Origin: Paenibacillus sp. Soil787
GTDB lineage: Bacteria > Bacillota > Bacilli > Paenibacillales > NBRC-103111
DNA: 64,000 nucleotides
Assembly: GCF_001429545.1 (NCBI RefSeq)
Contig: NZ_LMSP01000002.1
Coordinates: 197,811 to 261,810 of the forward strand
Direction of reading: 5' to 3'
The notes below the pieces were generated by a model. The model made no database searches. It worked only from the letters and a program-made list of their open reading frames with translations, and was not told the DNA's origin. This document shows, piece by piece, positions 9,079 to 18,050 of this stretch (the first letter of the stretch is position 1; each line of letters begins with the position of its first letter). Both the position numbers and the translations under genes were made by a program.

Positions 9079-9960
9079 ATGTCCCTAAGAGATCAGAGGC
9101 TTTCTTTCTTATTTTTTCTACCGGCTTTCGTCTTCATGATCTTGTTTTTTGTTTACCCAATGATGTTGCTTTTTAAAGATAGTTTTTTTGATGATGAAGA
9201 TCCTTCAAAATTTATTGGTCTACAGCATTATTCTCACGCTTTAACTTCGGACACATTCTATCAATCCTTACACAATACAATTGTGTATGTGATAGGTGCA
9301 GTTGCAATTGAGTTAGTATTGGGCATGTTTCTTGCTCTTCTGCTAAGTACAGGGTTTAAAGGCGCCAATATCATTCGCACTTTGCTTTTGAGTCCGTTAA
9401 TGATTTCTCCTTTGGTTTGTGGTTTAATATGGAAATTTATGCTAAATGACCAATTTGGTATCTTAAATGTAATTATATACAAATTAGGTTTGATTAAGAA
9501 TCCTCAAAGTATCTTGTGGTTATCTGACAGTAAGTTGGCTTTAATTTCCTGTATGATTGCCGATGTATGGCTTACCACGCCATTTATGATGTTGATATTA
9601 TTAGCGGGCATACAAGGTATACCTGAAAGTTTATACGAAGCTGCCCGCATGGACGGAGCAAATAAGTTTCAAAACTTTTTGCATATCACACTGCCAAGTT
9701 TAAAACCGGTCATTTTAGTTGCAGTTGTCATACGTATGATTGATGCAGCTAAATCCTTTGATATTATTTGGGTGATGACACAAGGCGGTCCGAATGGTTC
9801 CTCTTCCTTAGTAAGCACATTAATTTATAAATCGGTAGCCAGATACAATCAAGAGGGCTTTGCAAGTGCAATGGCGGTAATCTTTATGATTATATTGCTG
9901 GCGATATGCTCATTCTTTTTTAAACAATTCTGGAATCCTCATAAGAAAGCGGTTCGATAG
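9079..9960 (+). CDS. CUT1-type sugar ABC transporter permease (MalF-like)
   Basis: This is the first membrane subunit of the fructan importer, with about six hydrophobic segments and the EAA loop EAARMDGANKF near residue 187, which docks the ATPase. The start is set at 9079 because GAAGGA (9065-9070) lies 8 bases before it; the in-frame ATGs at 9070 and 9073 are too close to that site. The second permease follows after 16 bases. No ATPase gene is present in the operon, so a shared MsmX-type ATPase encoded elsewhere is expected. Confidence 0.9.
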   Translation: MSLRDQRLSFLFFLPAFVFMILFFVYPMMLLFKDSFFDDEDPSKFIGLQHYSHALTSDTFYQSLHNTIVYVIGAVAIELVLGMFLALLLSTGFKGANIIRTLLLSPLMISPLVCGLIWKFMLNDQFGILNVIIYKLGLIKNPQSILWLSDSKLALISCMIADVWLTTPFMMLILLAGIQGIPESLYEAARMDGANKFQNFLHITLPSLKPVILVAVVIRMIDAAKSFDIIWVMTQGGPNGSSSLVSTLIYKSVARYNQEGFASAMAVIFMIILLAICSFFFKQFWNPHKKAVR

Positions 9961-9976
9961 GAAGGAGATCAGCAAG

Positions 9977-10822
9977 ATGATTGTAACCTTGAGTAAACAA
10001 AAATCCAGAGTTACCGAGATACTTGTCTTCGTCATATCAAGTTTCTTTTTGTTAGTTACTTTATTCCCATATATGTATCTTGTATTGTCTTCATTGAAAC
10101 CGCCAAATGAAGTGATCTCCACAAACCCATCGTTATTGCCTTCTGTTTTTACTTTAGCCAATTATAATGCCTTGTTTCATCAACTGGCAATCGGCAAATA
10201 TTTTGTTAACAGTCTTATAACTGCAATGTCAGGTACACTATTGAGTGTTTTTCTGGGTTCATTAGCTGCTTATGGCTTAACCAGATTTGCATCAAAGTTA
10301 GGGAATTTATTTCTACTTTTTACTTTGGGTGTTCGTATGACGCCTCTGATTAGTGTTGCAATACCGATGTATCGTATTATTGGGCAATTAGGTTTAATGG
10401 ATACAAAATTAGCATTAGTTTTAGTCTATACCAGCATAAACATTCCGTTTGTTATCTGGATGATGATTGGTTTTTTTGACAATTTGCCAAAAGAGCTTGA
10501 TGAATCTGCGCGTGTCGACGGATGCGGGATGTTTGGAACTTTTATGCGTATTATCTTACCGATCTCGCTGCCTGGAATCGCAACTACCTCAATTTTTAGC
10601 TTTATGCTTTCCTGGAATGATTTCTTGTTCGCATTACTTTTAACAAGCACTTCGGCCAAAACGGTGCCAGTAGGAATTTCAGAGTTTTTAACAGCTTACG
10701 GTTTGGATCTAGGCCCCATGACGGCTGCGGCAACCATATTTAGCGTGCCTGTCATGCTATTTTCGTTTGTAATGCAAAAATACATTGTTCGCGGAATGAC
10801 AATGGGTGCTGTTAAAGAATAG
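9977..10822 (+). CDS. CUT1-type sugar ABC transporter permease (MalG-like)
   Basis: This second membrane subunit has 281 residues, about six membrane segments and the EAA-type loop ESARVDGCGMFG near residue 174. Its start follows GAAGGAG. The last 50 bases of this gene recur at 13899-13945, after the GH91 gene, as a decayed copy. The GH32 gene follows after 39 bases, so all four genes probably share a transcript. Confidence 0.92.
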   Translation: MIVTLSKQKSRVTEILVFVISSFFLLVTLFPYMYLVLSSLKPPNEVISTNPSLLPSVFTLANYNALFHQLAIGKYFVNSLITAMSGTLLSVFLGSLAAYGLTRFASKLGNLFLLFTLGVRMTPLISVAIPMYRIIGQLGLMDTKLALVLVYTSINIPFVIWMMIGFFDNLPKELDESARVDGCGMFGTFMRIILPISLPGIATTSIFSFMLSWNDFLFALLLTSTSAKTVPVGISEFLTAYGLDLGPMTAAATIFSVPVMLFSFVMQKYIVRGMTMGAVKE

Positions 10823-10861
10823 AGAATTTGAATGATGAAATAAAGAGTGGAGGAAATATTG

Positions 10862-12361
10862 ATGCAATATGATCACCATACGTTCCATAATCTCATGTTA
10901 GGTAAAGCAGAACAATCGGCTGCAACTATAAAGGACCATGTGGGTAAAGACCCTATGCGCTTAAAGTTTCATTTTATGCCTCCCGCCTATTGGATGAACG
11001 ATCCTAACGGGCTTATATACTATCAAGGAGAATATCATATGTTTTACCAGTTTCACCCCTATTCAGCCGAGTGGGGTCCGATGCATTGGGGCCATGCAAA
11101 AAGTAAAGATTTGGTTCACTGGGAACACCTTCCTATTGCACTTGCGCCAAGTGAAGTCTACGATCTTGACCAAAAAGGCGGATGTTTTTCCGGAAGCGCC
11201 GTCGATGACAACGGGATATTGACTTTGATCTACACCGGCACGATTATGAAGGAAGGGCGTGTCATTCAAACCCAATGTATAGCTTCCAGTACCGATAGCG
11301 TGACATTTCAAAAATATGTAGGAAATCCGATTATCTCTGTTCCTCCAGAAGGGAGTTCCTCTGATTTCAGGGATCCGAAAGTATGGAAACACGAAGATAA
11401 ATGGTATATGGTCGTAGGTTCAAGTAAAGATGGAAAAGGAAGAGCCTTGCTTTATCGCTCGAATGACCTGTATGTATGGGAGTATGTAAGTGTATTGGCT
11501 GAGAGTGACGGTACGATGGGTACGATGTGGGAATGTCCGGATATTTTTCAGCTTGGCGATCGTTATGTACTAATGTTCTCCCCAATGGGAATGGGTGAAA
11601 AAAAAGCGAGTTATTTAACTGGTTCATTAGATTATAGTAGTGGGAAATTTACTTGGGATTATTGCGGAGAAGTGGATTGCGGGTTCGAGTACTATGCTCC
11701 TCAATCCTTCCTTGATGATAATGGAAGACGAATTATTATAGGTTGGTTGAACGCTTGGGATTGGATGCCGTGGTTTCAAAATTTCGGTCCCACTTTTAAA
11801 AACAATTGGTGCGGCGCGATGTCCATTCCAAGAACTGTAGAAATGGACGATGACGGACATTTGAGATTTCTTCCAGTTGAAGAATTAAAGGCGTTACGGG
11901 GGGGACATTTCCATCTTGACCGTACGGCGATTGAAGGGGAAATACAAGCGCTTCCCCGATCGATAAAAGGGGATAGTTTAGAGATTGTGGCGGAATTCAA
12001 TCTGAAAAATTGCCACGCGGAGGAATTCGGCTTCAAAATGCGGGTGTCGGATGACGGCAACGAGGAGACGGTACTCTCTTATTCGCCTAAGACCGGAGAA
12101 CTTCAATTTGATAGAAACAGATCGGACGGATGGAGTCAGGGGATTCGAAAATGTAAACTGGAATCTGCCGATAAGGATACATTAAGGCTGCATATCTACT
12201 TAGATACTTGCGTTGTTGAAGTATTTGCGGATGAAGGGCGCACGACAATGACCAATAACATATATCCCAATCCGTACAGTATAAACTTGAAACTTTTTAG
12301 CCTTGGAGATAAGGTTGAACTCATTTCTCTTGATATATGGCAACTTCACTCTGTCTGGTGA
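10862..12361 (+). CDS. GH32 beta-fructofuranosidase (sucrose/levan/inulin-oligosaccharide hydrolase)
   Basis: This enzyme hydrolyses beta-fructosyl bonds. The three GH32 catalytic signatures are present: WMNDPNG with nucleophile Asp47, FRDP with Asp171, and ECPDIF with acid/base Glu224. A C-terminal beta-sandwich follows to residue 499. There is no signal peptide, so it works on sugar already imported by the adjacent transporter. Because that transporter is ABC-type, the substrate should be unphosphorylated. The start at 10862 follows GGAGG (10849-10853); the upstream in-frame GTG at 10847 overlaps that ribosome site. Confidence 0.93.
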   Translation: MQYDHHTFHNLMLGKAEQSAATIKDHVGKDPMRLKFHFMPPAYWMNDPNGLIYYQGEYHMFYQFHPYSAEWGPMHWGHAKSKDLVHWEHLPIALAPSEVYDLDQKGGCFSGSAVDDNGILTLIYTGTIMKEGRVIQTQCIASSTDSVTFQKYVGNPIISVPPEGSSSDFRDPKVWKHEDKWYMVVGSSKDGKGRALLYRSNDLYVWEYVSVLAESDGTMGTMWECPDIFQLGDRYVLMFSPMGMGEKKASYLTGSLDYSSGKFTWDYCGEVDCGFEYYAPQSFLDDNGRRIIIGWLNAWDWMPWFQNFGPTFKNNWCGAMSIPRTVEMDDDGHLRFLPVEELKALRGGHFHLDRTAIEGEIQALPRSIKGDSLEIVAEFNLKNCHAEEFGFKMRVSDDGNEETVLSYSPKTGELQFDRNRSDGWSQGIRKCKLESADKDTLRLHIYLDTCVVEVFADEGRTTMTNNIYPNPYSINLKLFSLGDKVELISLDIWQLHSVW

Positions 12362-12384
12362 AGGAAGACTGTGAAAGTAAGAAA

Positions 12385-12428
12385 ATCGCCTCATCCTGCC
12401 TTCTTGGCAAGGATATTGGCGATCTTTT
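12385..12428 (+). terminator. Hairpin with U-tract between GH32 and GH91 genes
   Basis: ATCGCC (12385-12390) pairs with GGCGAT (12418-12423), an inner stem forms around GCCTTCTTGGC, and TTTTT follows. It is probably a partial terminator separating the GH91 gene from the importer genes. Confidence 0.75.
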
Positions 12429-12462
12429 TGACCATATAATTAATTGATAGGAGAATTTAATT

Positions 12463-13806
12463 ATGGCTAGTGAAAATTATTACGACGTAACAGAGTGGCC
12501 TGTCGGTAATCCGTATGAGGATATTGGTGAGGTAATCAATAGCATTATAGCAGATATTAAAAGTAGGCAAACGGACACTGATGTGAATAAAGGCGGAAAG
12601 CCGGGTGCGGTTATCTATATTCCACCGGGAGATTATCATCTTGGCAGTCAAGTAGTTATAGACATCAGTTATCTTAAAATTATGGGTTCTGGACACGGGT
12701 TTACATCTTCGAGTATTCGTTTTAATACTTCTGAGAATGAATGGGCGGATTTGCATGAATTGTGGCCGGGAGGAAGTCGCATACTCGTAGATATTCCCCT
12801 AGAAGTAAATGACGAGGAATATAAAGGAGCTGCATTTTATGTTGAACGAAGTGGAAATCCCCGAATAAGTTCGGTAGAGTTTTCAGACTTTTGTATTGAT
12901 GGATTGCATTTTATTGAAGATGGTTCAGGAGAAACAAATCCGGAAAACACATACACTAACGGGAAAACGGGTATTTATGTTGCAAGTGCTTGTGACTCAT
13001 TTCGGATTACAGGCATGGGGTTTGTGTATTTAGGGCATGGAATTACTATTTATCATGCAGATGCACTGACTATACATGATAATTTCATAGCTGAATGTGG
13101 TAACTGTATAGAACTACGAGGTTGGGGACAGGCTTCAAAAATAACCGACAACTTGATAGGAGCCGGTTTTAAAGGATATTCAATTTACGCTCAAAATTTT
13201 GGTGGACTTTTGATTACAGCGAATAATGTTTTTCCACGAGGTGCGAGCAGTATCTATTTTGATGGTGTGACACGTTCCAGTATCACAAATAATAGACTTC
13301 ATTCATTTTATCCAGGAATGGTGGTATTCAGGGAAAATTGTTCGGAAAACTTGGTTTCTTCAAATCACTTTTTACGTGACCATGAACCTTGGACTCCTTT
13401 TCTGGGAATAGACAATGGTTTAGATGATTTGTATGGTCTCCTCTATATCAGTGGCAATAACAATTCTGTAATTGCTAATCACTTTTCTGAAGGAATTAAT
13501 ACTCAGAACATCAAGCCGATAGGTGCAACACCTGTAATCATACGTATTGTTTCGGGTAATGGAAATTATATTTCTAATAATCATGTTGTTGCCACGGAGG
13601 TTCATGCCAAGATAAGTGATTCTTGTTTCTCTGCGCAAGTAGACGCTTTGTTGACTACCGAAGCATCAGAGCCGCTTACTGTATCAACAGTGTTGGTAGA
13701 AAAAGAATCGCTTCAAAATACGATTCTTGATTCGGGAAGTGATGCGCAGGTTGTAATGGACAAGACTGTAAATGCATTCAGAGCCACTCCAACGCCAGGA
13801 GCATAA
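12463..13806 (+). CDS. GH91 enzyme: difructose anhydride hydrolase or inulin fructotransferase
   Basis: The 447-residue protein matches the GH91 parallel beta-helix family that includes inulin fructotransferase (inulin to difructose anhydride plus oligomers) and the related difructose anhydride III hydrolase. The conserved pair Asp206 and Glu217 (HDNFIAECGNCIELRGWG) has the 11-residue spacing I recall for the catalytic Asp/Glu of both enzymes, close to the published numbering of the hydrolase. There is no signal peptide: the protein starts directly with ASENYYDVTEWPVGNPYEDI after an AGGAG site. Inulin is too large to enter the cell, so a cytoplasmic hydrolase acting on imported difructose anhydride fits the neighbours (importer, GH32) better than a secreted transferase. 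Specificity is inference. Confidence 0.82.
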   Translation: MASENYYDVTEWPVGNPYEDIGEVINSIIADIKSRQTDTDVNKGGKPGAVIYIPPGDYHLGSQVVIDISYLKIMGSGHGFTSSSIRFNTSENEWADLHELWPGGSRILVDIPLEVNDEEYKGAAFYVERSGNPRISSVEFSDFCIDGLHFIEDGSGETNPENTYTNGKTGIYVASACDSFRITGMGFVYLGHGITIYHADALTIHDNFIAECGNCIELRGWGQASKITDNLIGAGFKGYSIYAQNFGGLLITANNVFPRGASSIYFDGVTRSSITNNRLHSFYPGMVVFRENCSENLVSSNHFLRDHEPWTPFLGIDNGLDDLYGLLYISGNNNSVIANHFSEGINTQNIKPIGATPVIIRIVSGNGNYISNNHVVATEVHAKISDSCFSAQVDALLTTEASEPLTVSTVLVEKESLQNTILDSGSDAQVVMDKTVNAFRATPTPGA

Positions 13807-13863
13807 ATAATATATTCAACAATGTTTTTGTGGTAGTTTTTGTTCCAAAGTTTCTAATTTTTT

Positions 13864-13896
13864 GGGTGCTTCCTAGCGATGGAAGTGCCTCTTTTT
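13864..13896 (+). terminator. Rho-independent terminator of fructan operon
   Basis: GGTGCTTCC (13864-13872) pairs with GGAAGTGCC (13881-13889) using two G-U pairs, followed by TCTTTTT. It closes the 7630-13806 operon. Confidence 0.75.
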
Positions 13897-13898
13897 AA

Positions 13899-13945
13899 CA
13901 AAAATACATTGTTCGCGGAATGACAATGGGTGCCGTTTAAGAATA
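13899..13945 (+). pseudogene. Fragment of a duplicated MalG-like permease 3' end
   Basis: These bases repeat 10775-10821, the end of the permease gene at 9977, with about three mismatches. In the permease frame it reads KYIVRGMTMGAV, and a point change then turns the Lys codon into a stop. No other part of the permease precedes it; the terminator lies directly upstream. It is a scar of a duplication or of an insertion/deletion event. Confidence 0.85.
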
Positions 13946-14034
13946 GGGAATCTATACCCCATCGGTTATGTATAACTCTATGGAGTGGGGGGGAGAATGG
14001 GAAATATTACATTTACATCTAGGTGGGCTTTTTA

Positions 14035-15627
14035 ATGAATAAATTTCTGCAGCGTTTTGCCCCGAAATATAAGGAGAGCTCGCAACAAGACGTTCAAGTA
14101 AACACGAAACAAGATGATACACTATCAAACAGCCTTGAGCAGAATATCTTAAAAATATCAGAGTTAACGGGAAACAGCTCAGATATTTCCATTCGTACCT
14201 TTCAAGGGGCTAATTGTTTACCTATGGCTATTGTATATATAACCGGTCTAACCGATACCTTGGTCATTAACGATAACATTGTGAATCCGATTATGTCCGA
14301 TATAGAAATAAATTCAACTCAGCAAAGGACTTTAGTCAATTCATTTACGGCTATTAAAGATAAAATTCTTACCGTTAGCGCCACAAATACCGTGAGTAAA
14401 ATAGATGACTTAATGTCGGCTTTGTTCAAGGGAGATACCATTATTCTTGCAGAGGGCTGGGATCAAGGTATTTCCGCAAGTTCTTCCAAATGGCTACATA
14501 GAGGCATAGAGGAACCTTCTTCCCAATCCGTTATTCGGGGACCAAAAGATGGATTCACTGAGGATATAAGTATTAATGTAGCGCTAATCCGGCGTAGAAT
14601 AAAAAGTTCGAATTTATGGAAAATAGATCGAAAAATAGGAAGGGTGACCCAGACTGACGTAAGTGTCATGTATCTTAAAGGGACCGCCAATGATTTAGTG
14701 GTGAACGAGGTGCTTCAAAGGCTCGATCGTATTGAAATAGATGGCATTCTGGAAAGCGGATACTTGGAAGAATTTATACAGGATCAAACCTTCACCCCAT
14801 TCCCCACAATCATAAACACGGAACGTCCTGATAGTGTTGCGGCCTCCATTTTGGAAGGACAGGTCGCCGTCTTGGTGGATGGAACACCATTTGTACTTAT
14901 ACTTCCCATCACCTTCTTTAAATTTTTTTTAGCTAGCGAAGACTATTATCAGAGGTTCGATATCGCTACCTTTCTGCGTCTTTTGCGTTTCATTTCGTTT
15001 ACCATTTCTATGATTCTACCTTCTTTATATATAGCAATCACGACTTTTCATCAAGAAATGATTCCTACGACCCTTCTGGTCAGTCTTGCAGCACAAAGGG
15101 AAGGTATTCCTTTCCCCGCATTCTTTGAAGCATTAATGATGGAATTCACGTTTGAGGTATTAAGGGAAGCGGGAGTTAGAATGCCCAGGGCCATTGGTTC
15201 TGCAATTTCCATCGTTGGAGCACTTGTTTTGGGACAGGCGGCTGTTGAAGCAGGTCTAGTATCAGCAGCCATGGTGATTGTGGTTTCTTTCACGGCAATT
15301 TCCAGTTTCGTCATTCCAGCTTTTAATATCTCCATTGCCGCCCGGTTGATCCGGTTTATTTTGATGGTTCTTGCCGCAGCCTTAGGATTGTTCGGGATTA
15401 TGTCTGGCCTCTTCTTTCTCTTGATCCATCTGTTGTCTCTTCGCTCTTTCGGTGTTCCCTATTTAACACCATTAGCGCCATTCGTGCCAAACAACATGAA
15501 AGATACCTTTGTAAGGGTGCCTTGGTGGATGATGGTGACCAGACCACGTCTTTTCGCAAAGGAAAATTATGTTCGCCAAAACATAAATAAGCGTCCTGGA
15601 CCTTCCGACAAGGAAAGCGAAAAGTAA
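14035..15627 (+). CDS. Spore germination protein, GerA/GerKA family
   Basis: This A subunit of a nutrient germinant receptor sits in the inner membrane of the spore. The roughly 530-residue protein has a soluble N-terminal half (motifs EGWDQGISASSSKW and GPKDGFTEDISINVALIRRRI are typical) and several hydrophobic segments after residue 290 ending in PWWMMVTRP. The ATG at 14035 follows AGGTGGG at 14021-14027; an in-frame GTG at 14023 overlaps that site. It is the first gene of an A-C-B operon with short gaps. Confidence 0.93.
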   Translation: MNKFLQRFAPKYKESSQQDVQVNTKQDDTLSNSLEQNILKISELTGNSSDISIRTFQGANCLPMAIVYITGLTDTLVINDNIVNPIMSDIEINSTQQRTLVNSFTAIKDKILTVSATNTVSKIDDLMSALFKGDTIILAEGWDQGISASSSKWLHRGIEEPSSQSVIRGPKDGFTEDISINVALIRRRIKSSNLWKIDRKIGRVTQTDVSVMYLKGTANDLVVNEVLQRLDRIEIDGILESGYLEEFIQDQTFTPFPTIINTERPDSVAASILEGQVAVLVDGTPFVLILPITFFKFFLASEDYYQRFDIATFLRLLRFISFTISMILPSLYIAITTFHQEMIPTTLLVSLAAQREGIPFPAFFEALMMEFTFEVLREAGVRMPRAIGSAISIVGALVLGQAAVEAGLVSAAMVIVVSFTAISSFVIPAFNISIAARLIRFILMVLAAALGLFGIMSGLFFLLIHLLSLRSFGVPYLTPLAPFVPNNMKDTFVRVPWWMMVTRPRLFAKENYVRQNINKRPGPSDKESEK

Positions 15628-15649
15628 GACAACAAAAGGGGACAAGGAC

Positions 15650-16855
15650 ATGAAGCGAAGACTATTCATGATGTGGACCATCCTCATGGTATTATTTGAG
15701 AGCGGGTGTTCGAACCGTACCGAACTAAATAAATTGGGGATCATCAACGCAATCGCCTATGATTTAGACGAAAAGAATCAATGGGTATTGACCTTTCAAG
15801 TCATCATACCGAAGTCAACTCAGAGTAAATCCGGCGGCGGCTCCCAATCACCGGTTACTGTCTATTCAGCGAAAGGAAAGACCATATTGGAGGCCATTCA
15901 AAAGAGCGAACTAGAAGCTCCACGCCACCTCTTTTTTTCCCATACGCAAGCCATTATTATCAGCAGGCGGGTTGCTGAGTACGGAATAAATCAACTATTG
16001 GACTCTAACTTGAGAAGTTACGAATCAAGGGAAAATACGAATGTTCTTCTTTCTGATGGAGATGCAAGCAAAGTGTTGGAAGTTCTTACGCCAATAGAAA
16101 CCATTCCCGGAAACGCGATTTCCAATTTGACTAGCGAGCAGGGAGACAGGCAATCCAACTTGGTTCCATCCAGAATACATGATTTGATGTCCATCATGAC
16201 GAATCATTCGGCGAGCGCTACGTTACAAGAAATCAAAATCTCTGGTGAGCAGCAGGGTCAGACTTCATTGGATATTCTCAAAAAAACGCGAAGCATGGCA
16301 GTCATGAAATTGGATCGAGTCGGGGTATTTAAACAAGATAAATTTGTGGGATGGTTAAGCCGAAATGAAAGCCTTGGGTTACCTTGGATCACGAATCGCT
16401 TAAAGAAAAAGACCATCGTCTTTTCATGTGAAGGGGAGAAGCAAAATGATAAGCTGTCCTCTTTTTTGGTTGGAAAATCACGTACTGCATTAAAACCGAA
16501 AATTTCGGACGGTAATTTGTTAATGTCCGTAGAAATTGATACGAAAGGAAGCTTCATTGAAACGGCATGTCACCTGGATCTGAAGAAGGCCGAAGCCTTG
16601 AACAGACTTGAGAAATATATCCAGGAACAAATCAAAAAGGAAGTGGAGCTTTCATTTCAAGCCGTGAAAAAGATGAAAGCAGACACCTTGGGCTTTGGTG
16701 ACGCCTTCCATAAGGCATATCCGCAAGCCTGGAAAAAACTGAGCAAGAACTGGGAGGATGAGTTTGCTGAAGTGAAAATGGACGTTAAGGTTAAGGTAAC
16801 GATTCAACGAACCGGAATGATTGATGACTCCTTTTCCAAGATATCCGGTGAATAA
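15650..16855 (+). CDS. Spore germination lipoprotein, Ger(x)C/GerKC family
   Basis: This C subunit of the germinant receptor is a 401-residue lipoprotein with signal and lipobox ending at about Cys20 (LFESGCSNRTELNKLGI), followed by the family features IINAIAYD and SHTQAIIISRR. It is anchored outside the inner spore membrane and works with the A and B subunits. It follows the A gene by 22 bases and precedes the B gene by 21 bases. Confidence 0.93.
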   Translation: MKRRLFMMWTILMVLFESGCSNRTELNKLGIINAIAYDLDEKNQWVLTFQVIIPKSTQSKSGGGSQSPVTVYSAKGKTILEAIQKSELEAPRHLFFSHTQAIIISRRVAEYGINQLLDSNLRSYESRENTNVLLSDGDASKVLEVLTPIETIPGNAISNLTSEQGDRQSNLVPSRIHDLMSIMTNHSASATLQEIKISGEQQGQTSLDILKKTRSMAVMKLDRVGVFKQDKFVGWLSRNESLGLPWITNRLKKKTIVFSCEGEKQNDKLSSFLVGKSRTALKPKISDGNLLMSVEIDTKGSFIETACHLDLKKAEALNRLEKYIQEQIKKEVELSFQAVKKMKADTLGFGDAFHKAYPQAWKKLSKNWEDEFAEVKMDVKVKVTIQRTGMIDDSFSKISGE

Positions 16856-16876
16856 GAATCAGAACAGGGGCAAAGT

Positions 16877-17962
16877 ATGGAGCGGATCAGCAAATATCAG
16901 TTAGGCTCGATGATTATCTTATTTGAAATCGGAAGCACCCCTTTATTTGAATTAGGGATCAAAGCCAAACAAGATGCTTGGTTAGTGGTCATTACTAGCA
17001 TGCTGCTTGGGGTTCTACTGCTCTTACTCTTTCTGGCGATCCAACGCAGGGAATCGGAGAAAAACTTGAGCCAGATCCTCATTCAATATTTCGGTCCGGC
17101 TGTGGGGAAGTTTGTGTTATTGCTCTATGCCTTGATGTTTACTTATGAAGCCATGCGAAATTTGCGTGATATTGGAGATCTTACGATCTTAACCATTCTT
17201 CCTCGTGGTCCCATCTTTCTCATTATGCTGATTATGATCACTTTATCCATCTATGTAATTTACAAAGGGATCGAAGTCTTCTTTCGGTTGGCTGAATTTC
17301 TCGTGGCGGGTGTGCTGTTGTTTTATTTTATTTTGATCATCATGCCTTTTGCTTCCGGAATTGTGCACTTGGATCGTCTTCTTCCTATCTTGGAGAATGG
17401 AATGCGGCCTGTCTTACTGGAAAGCTTATCGGAACACCTCTGGTTTCCATTCGGCCAAATGGTGGTTTTCCTGATGTTCTGGACCTATCTAAACGAGAAG
17501 AAAGAATTGTCTAAAACATCGATTCGATCTTATTTCGTATCTGGCATGGTTATTCTTCTCACGAATATGATTAACCTGACCGTTCTGGGCCCGCAATTAA
17601 CGAGCATCAGTACCGTGCCCCTGCTGCAATCCGTACAGTTGATTCAGATCGCCGAAGTATTTGAACGTTTTGACTCGCTTGTCATTCTGCTTTTTTATAC
17701 GGGAATATTTATCAAAGCAACAATATGGTTTTTGGCCGCGGTCCTAGCGTTATCTCAGTTATTTCGTACGGATTATCGAAGGTTTGCCCTCCCTGTGGGA
17801 GGAATCATGTACGTCATTTCCTTTCTCCCGCGAAGCTGGCAGTCGCATTTAGAAATTGGGAAAGTCGTTGCTAATCAATTCATGATCAATAAGATTTTCA
17901 TTGGAGTCATACCTGCCCTTCTACTTATTGTGATGTTAGTAAAAGGGCGCGGCAACAAATGA
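16877..17962 (+). CDS. Spore germination permease-like protein, GerAB/GerKB family
   Basis: This B subunit of the germinant receptor is a 361-residue protein with about ten membrane segments, related to amino-acid/polyamine permeases. It begins MERISKYQLGSMIILFEIGS, typical for the family. It probably binds the germinant molecule. It is the last gene in the A-C-B operon and no clear terminator follows; the next gene is convergent and starts 88 bases away. Confidence 0.93.
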   Translation: MERISKYQLGSMIILFEIGSTPLFELGIKAKQDAWLVVITSMLLGVLLLLLFLAIQRRESEKNLSQILIQYFGPAVGKFVLLLYALMFTYEAMRNLRDIGDLTILTILPRGPIFLIMLIMITLSIYVIYKGIEVFFRLAEFLVAGVLLFYFILIIMPFASGIVHLDRLLPILENGMRPVLLESLSEHLWFPFGQMVVFLMFWTYLNEKKELSKTSIRSYFVSGMVILLTNMINLTVLGPQLTSISTVPLLQSVQLIQIAEVFERFDSLVILLFYTGIFIKATIWFLAAVLALSQLFRTDYRRFALPVGGIMYVISFLPRSWQSHLEIGKVVANQFMINKIFIGVIPALLLIVMLVKGRGNK

Positions 17963-18050
17963 TTTATGCGAATTACCGTTGGACAAATGGGCAAAAGGCC
18001 GCATTCATCGTTTCGCCGAGTATTCTTGGCAAGACGAGGTACAAATGGAT

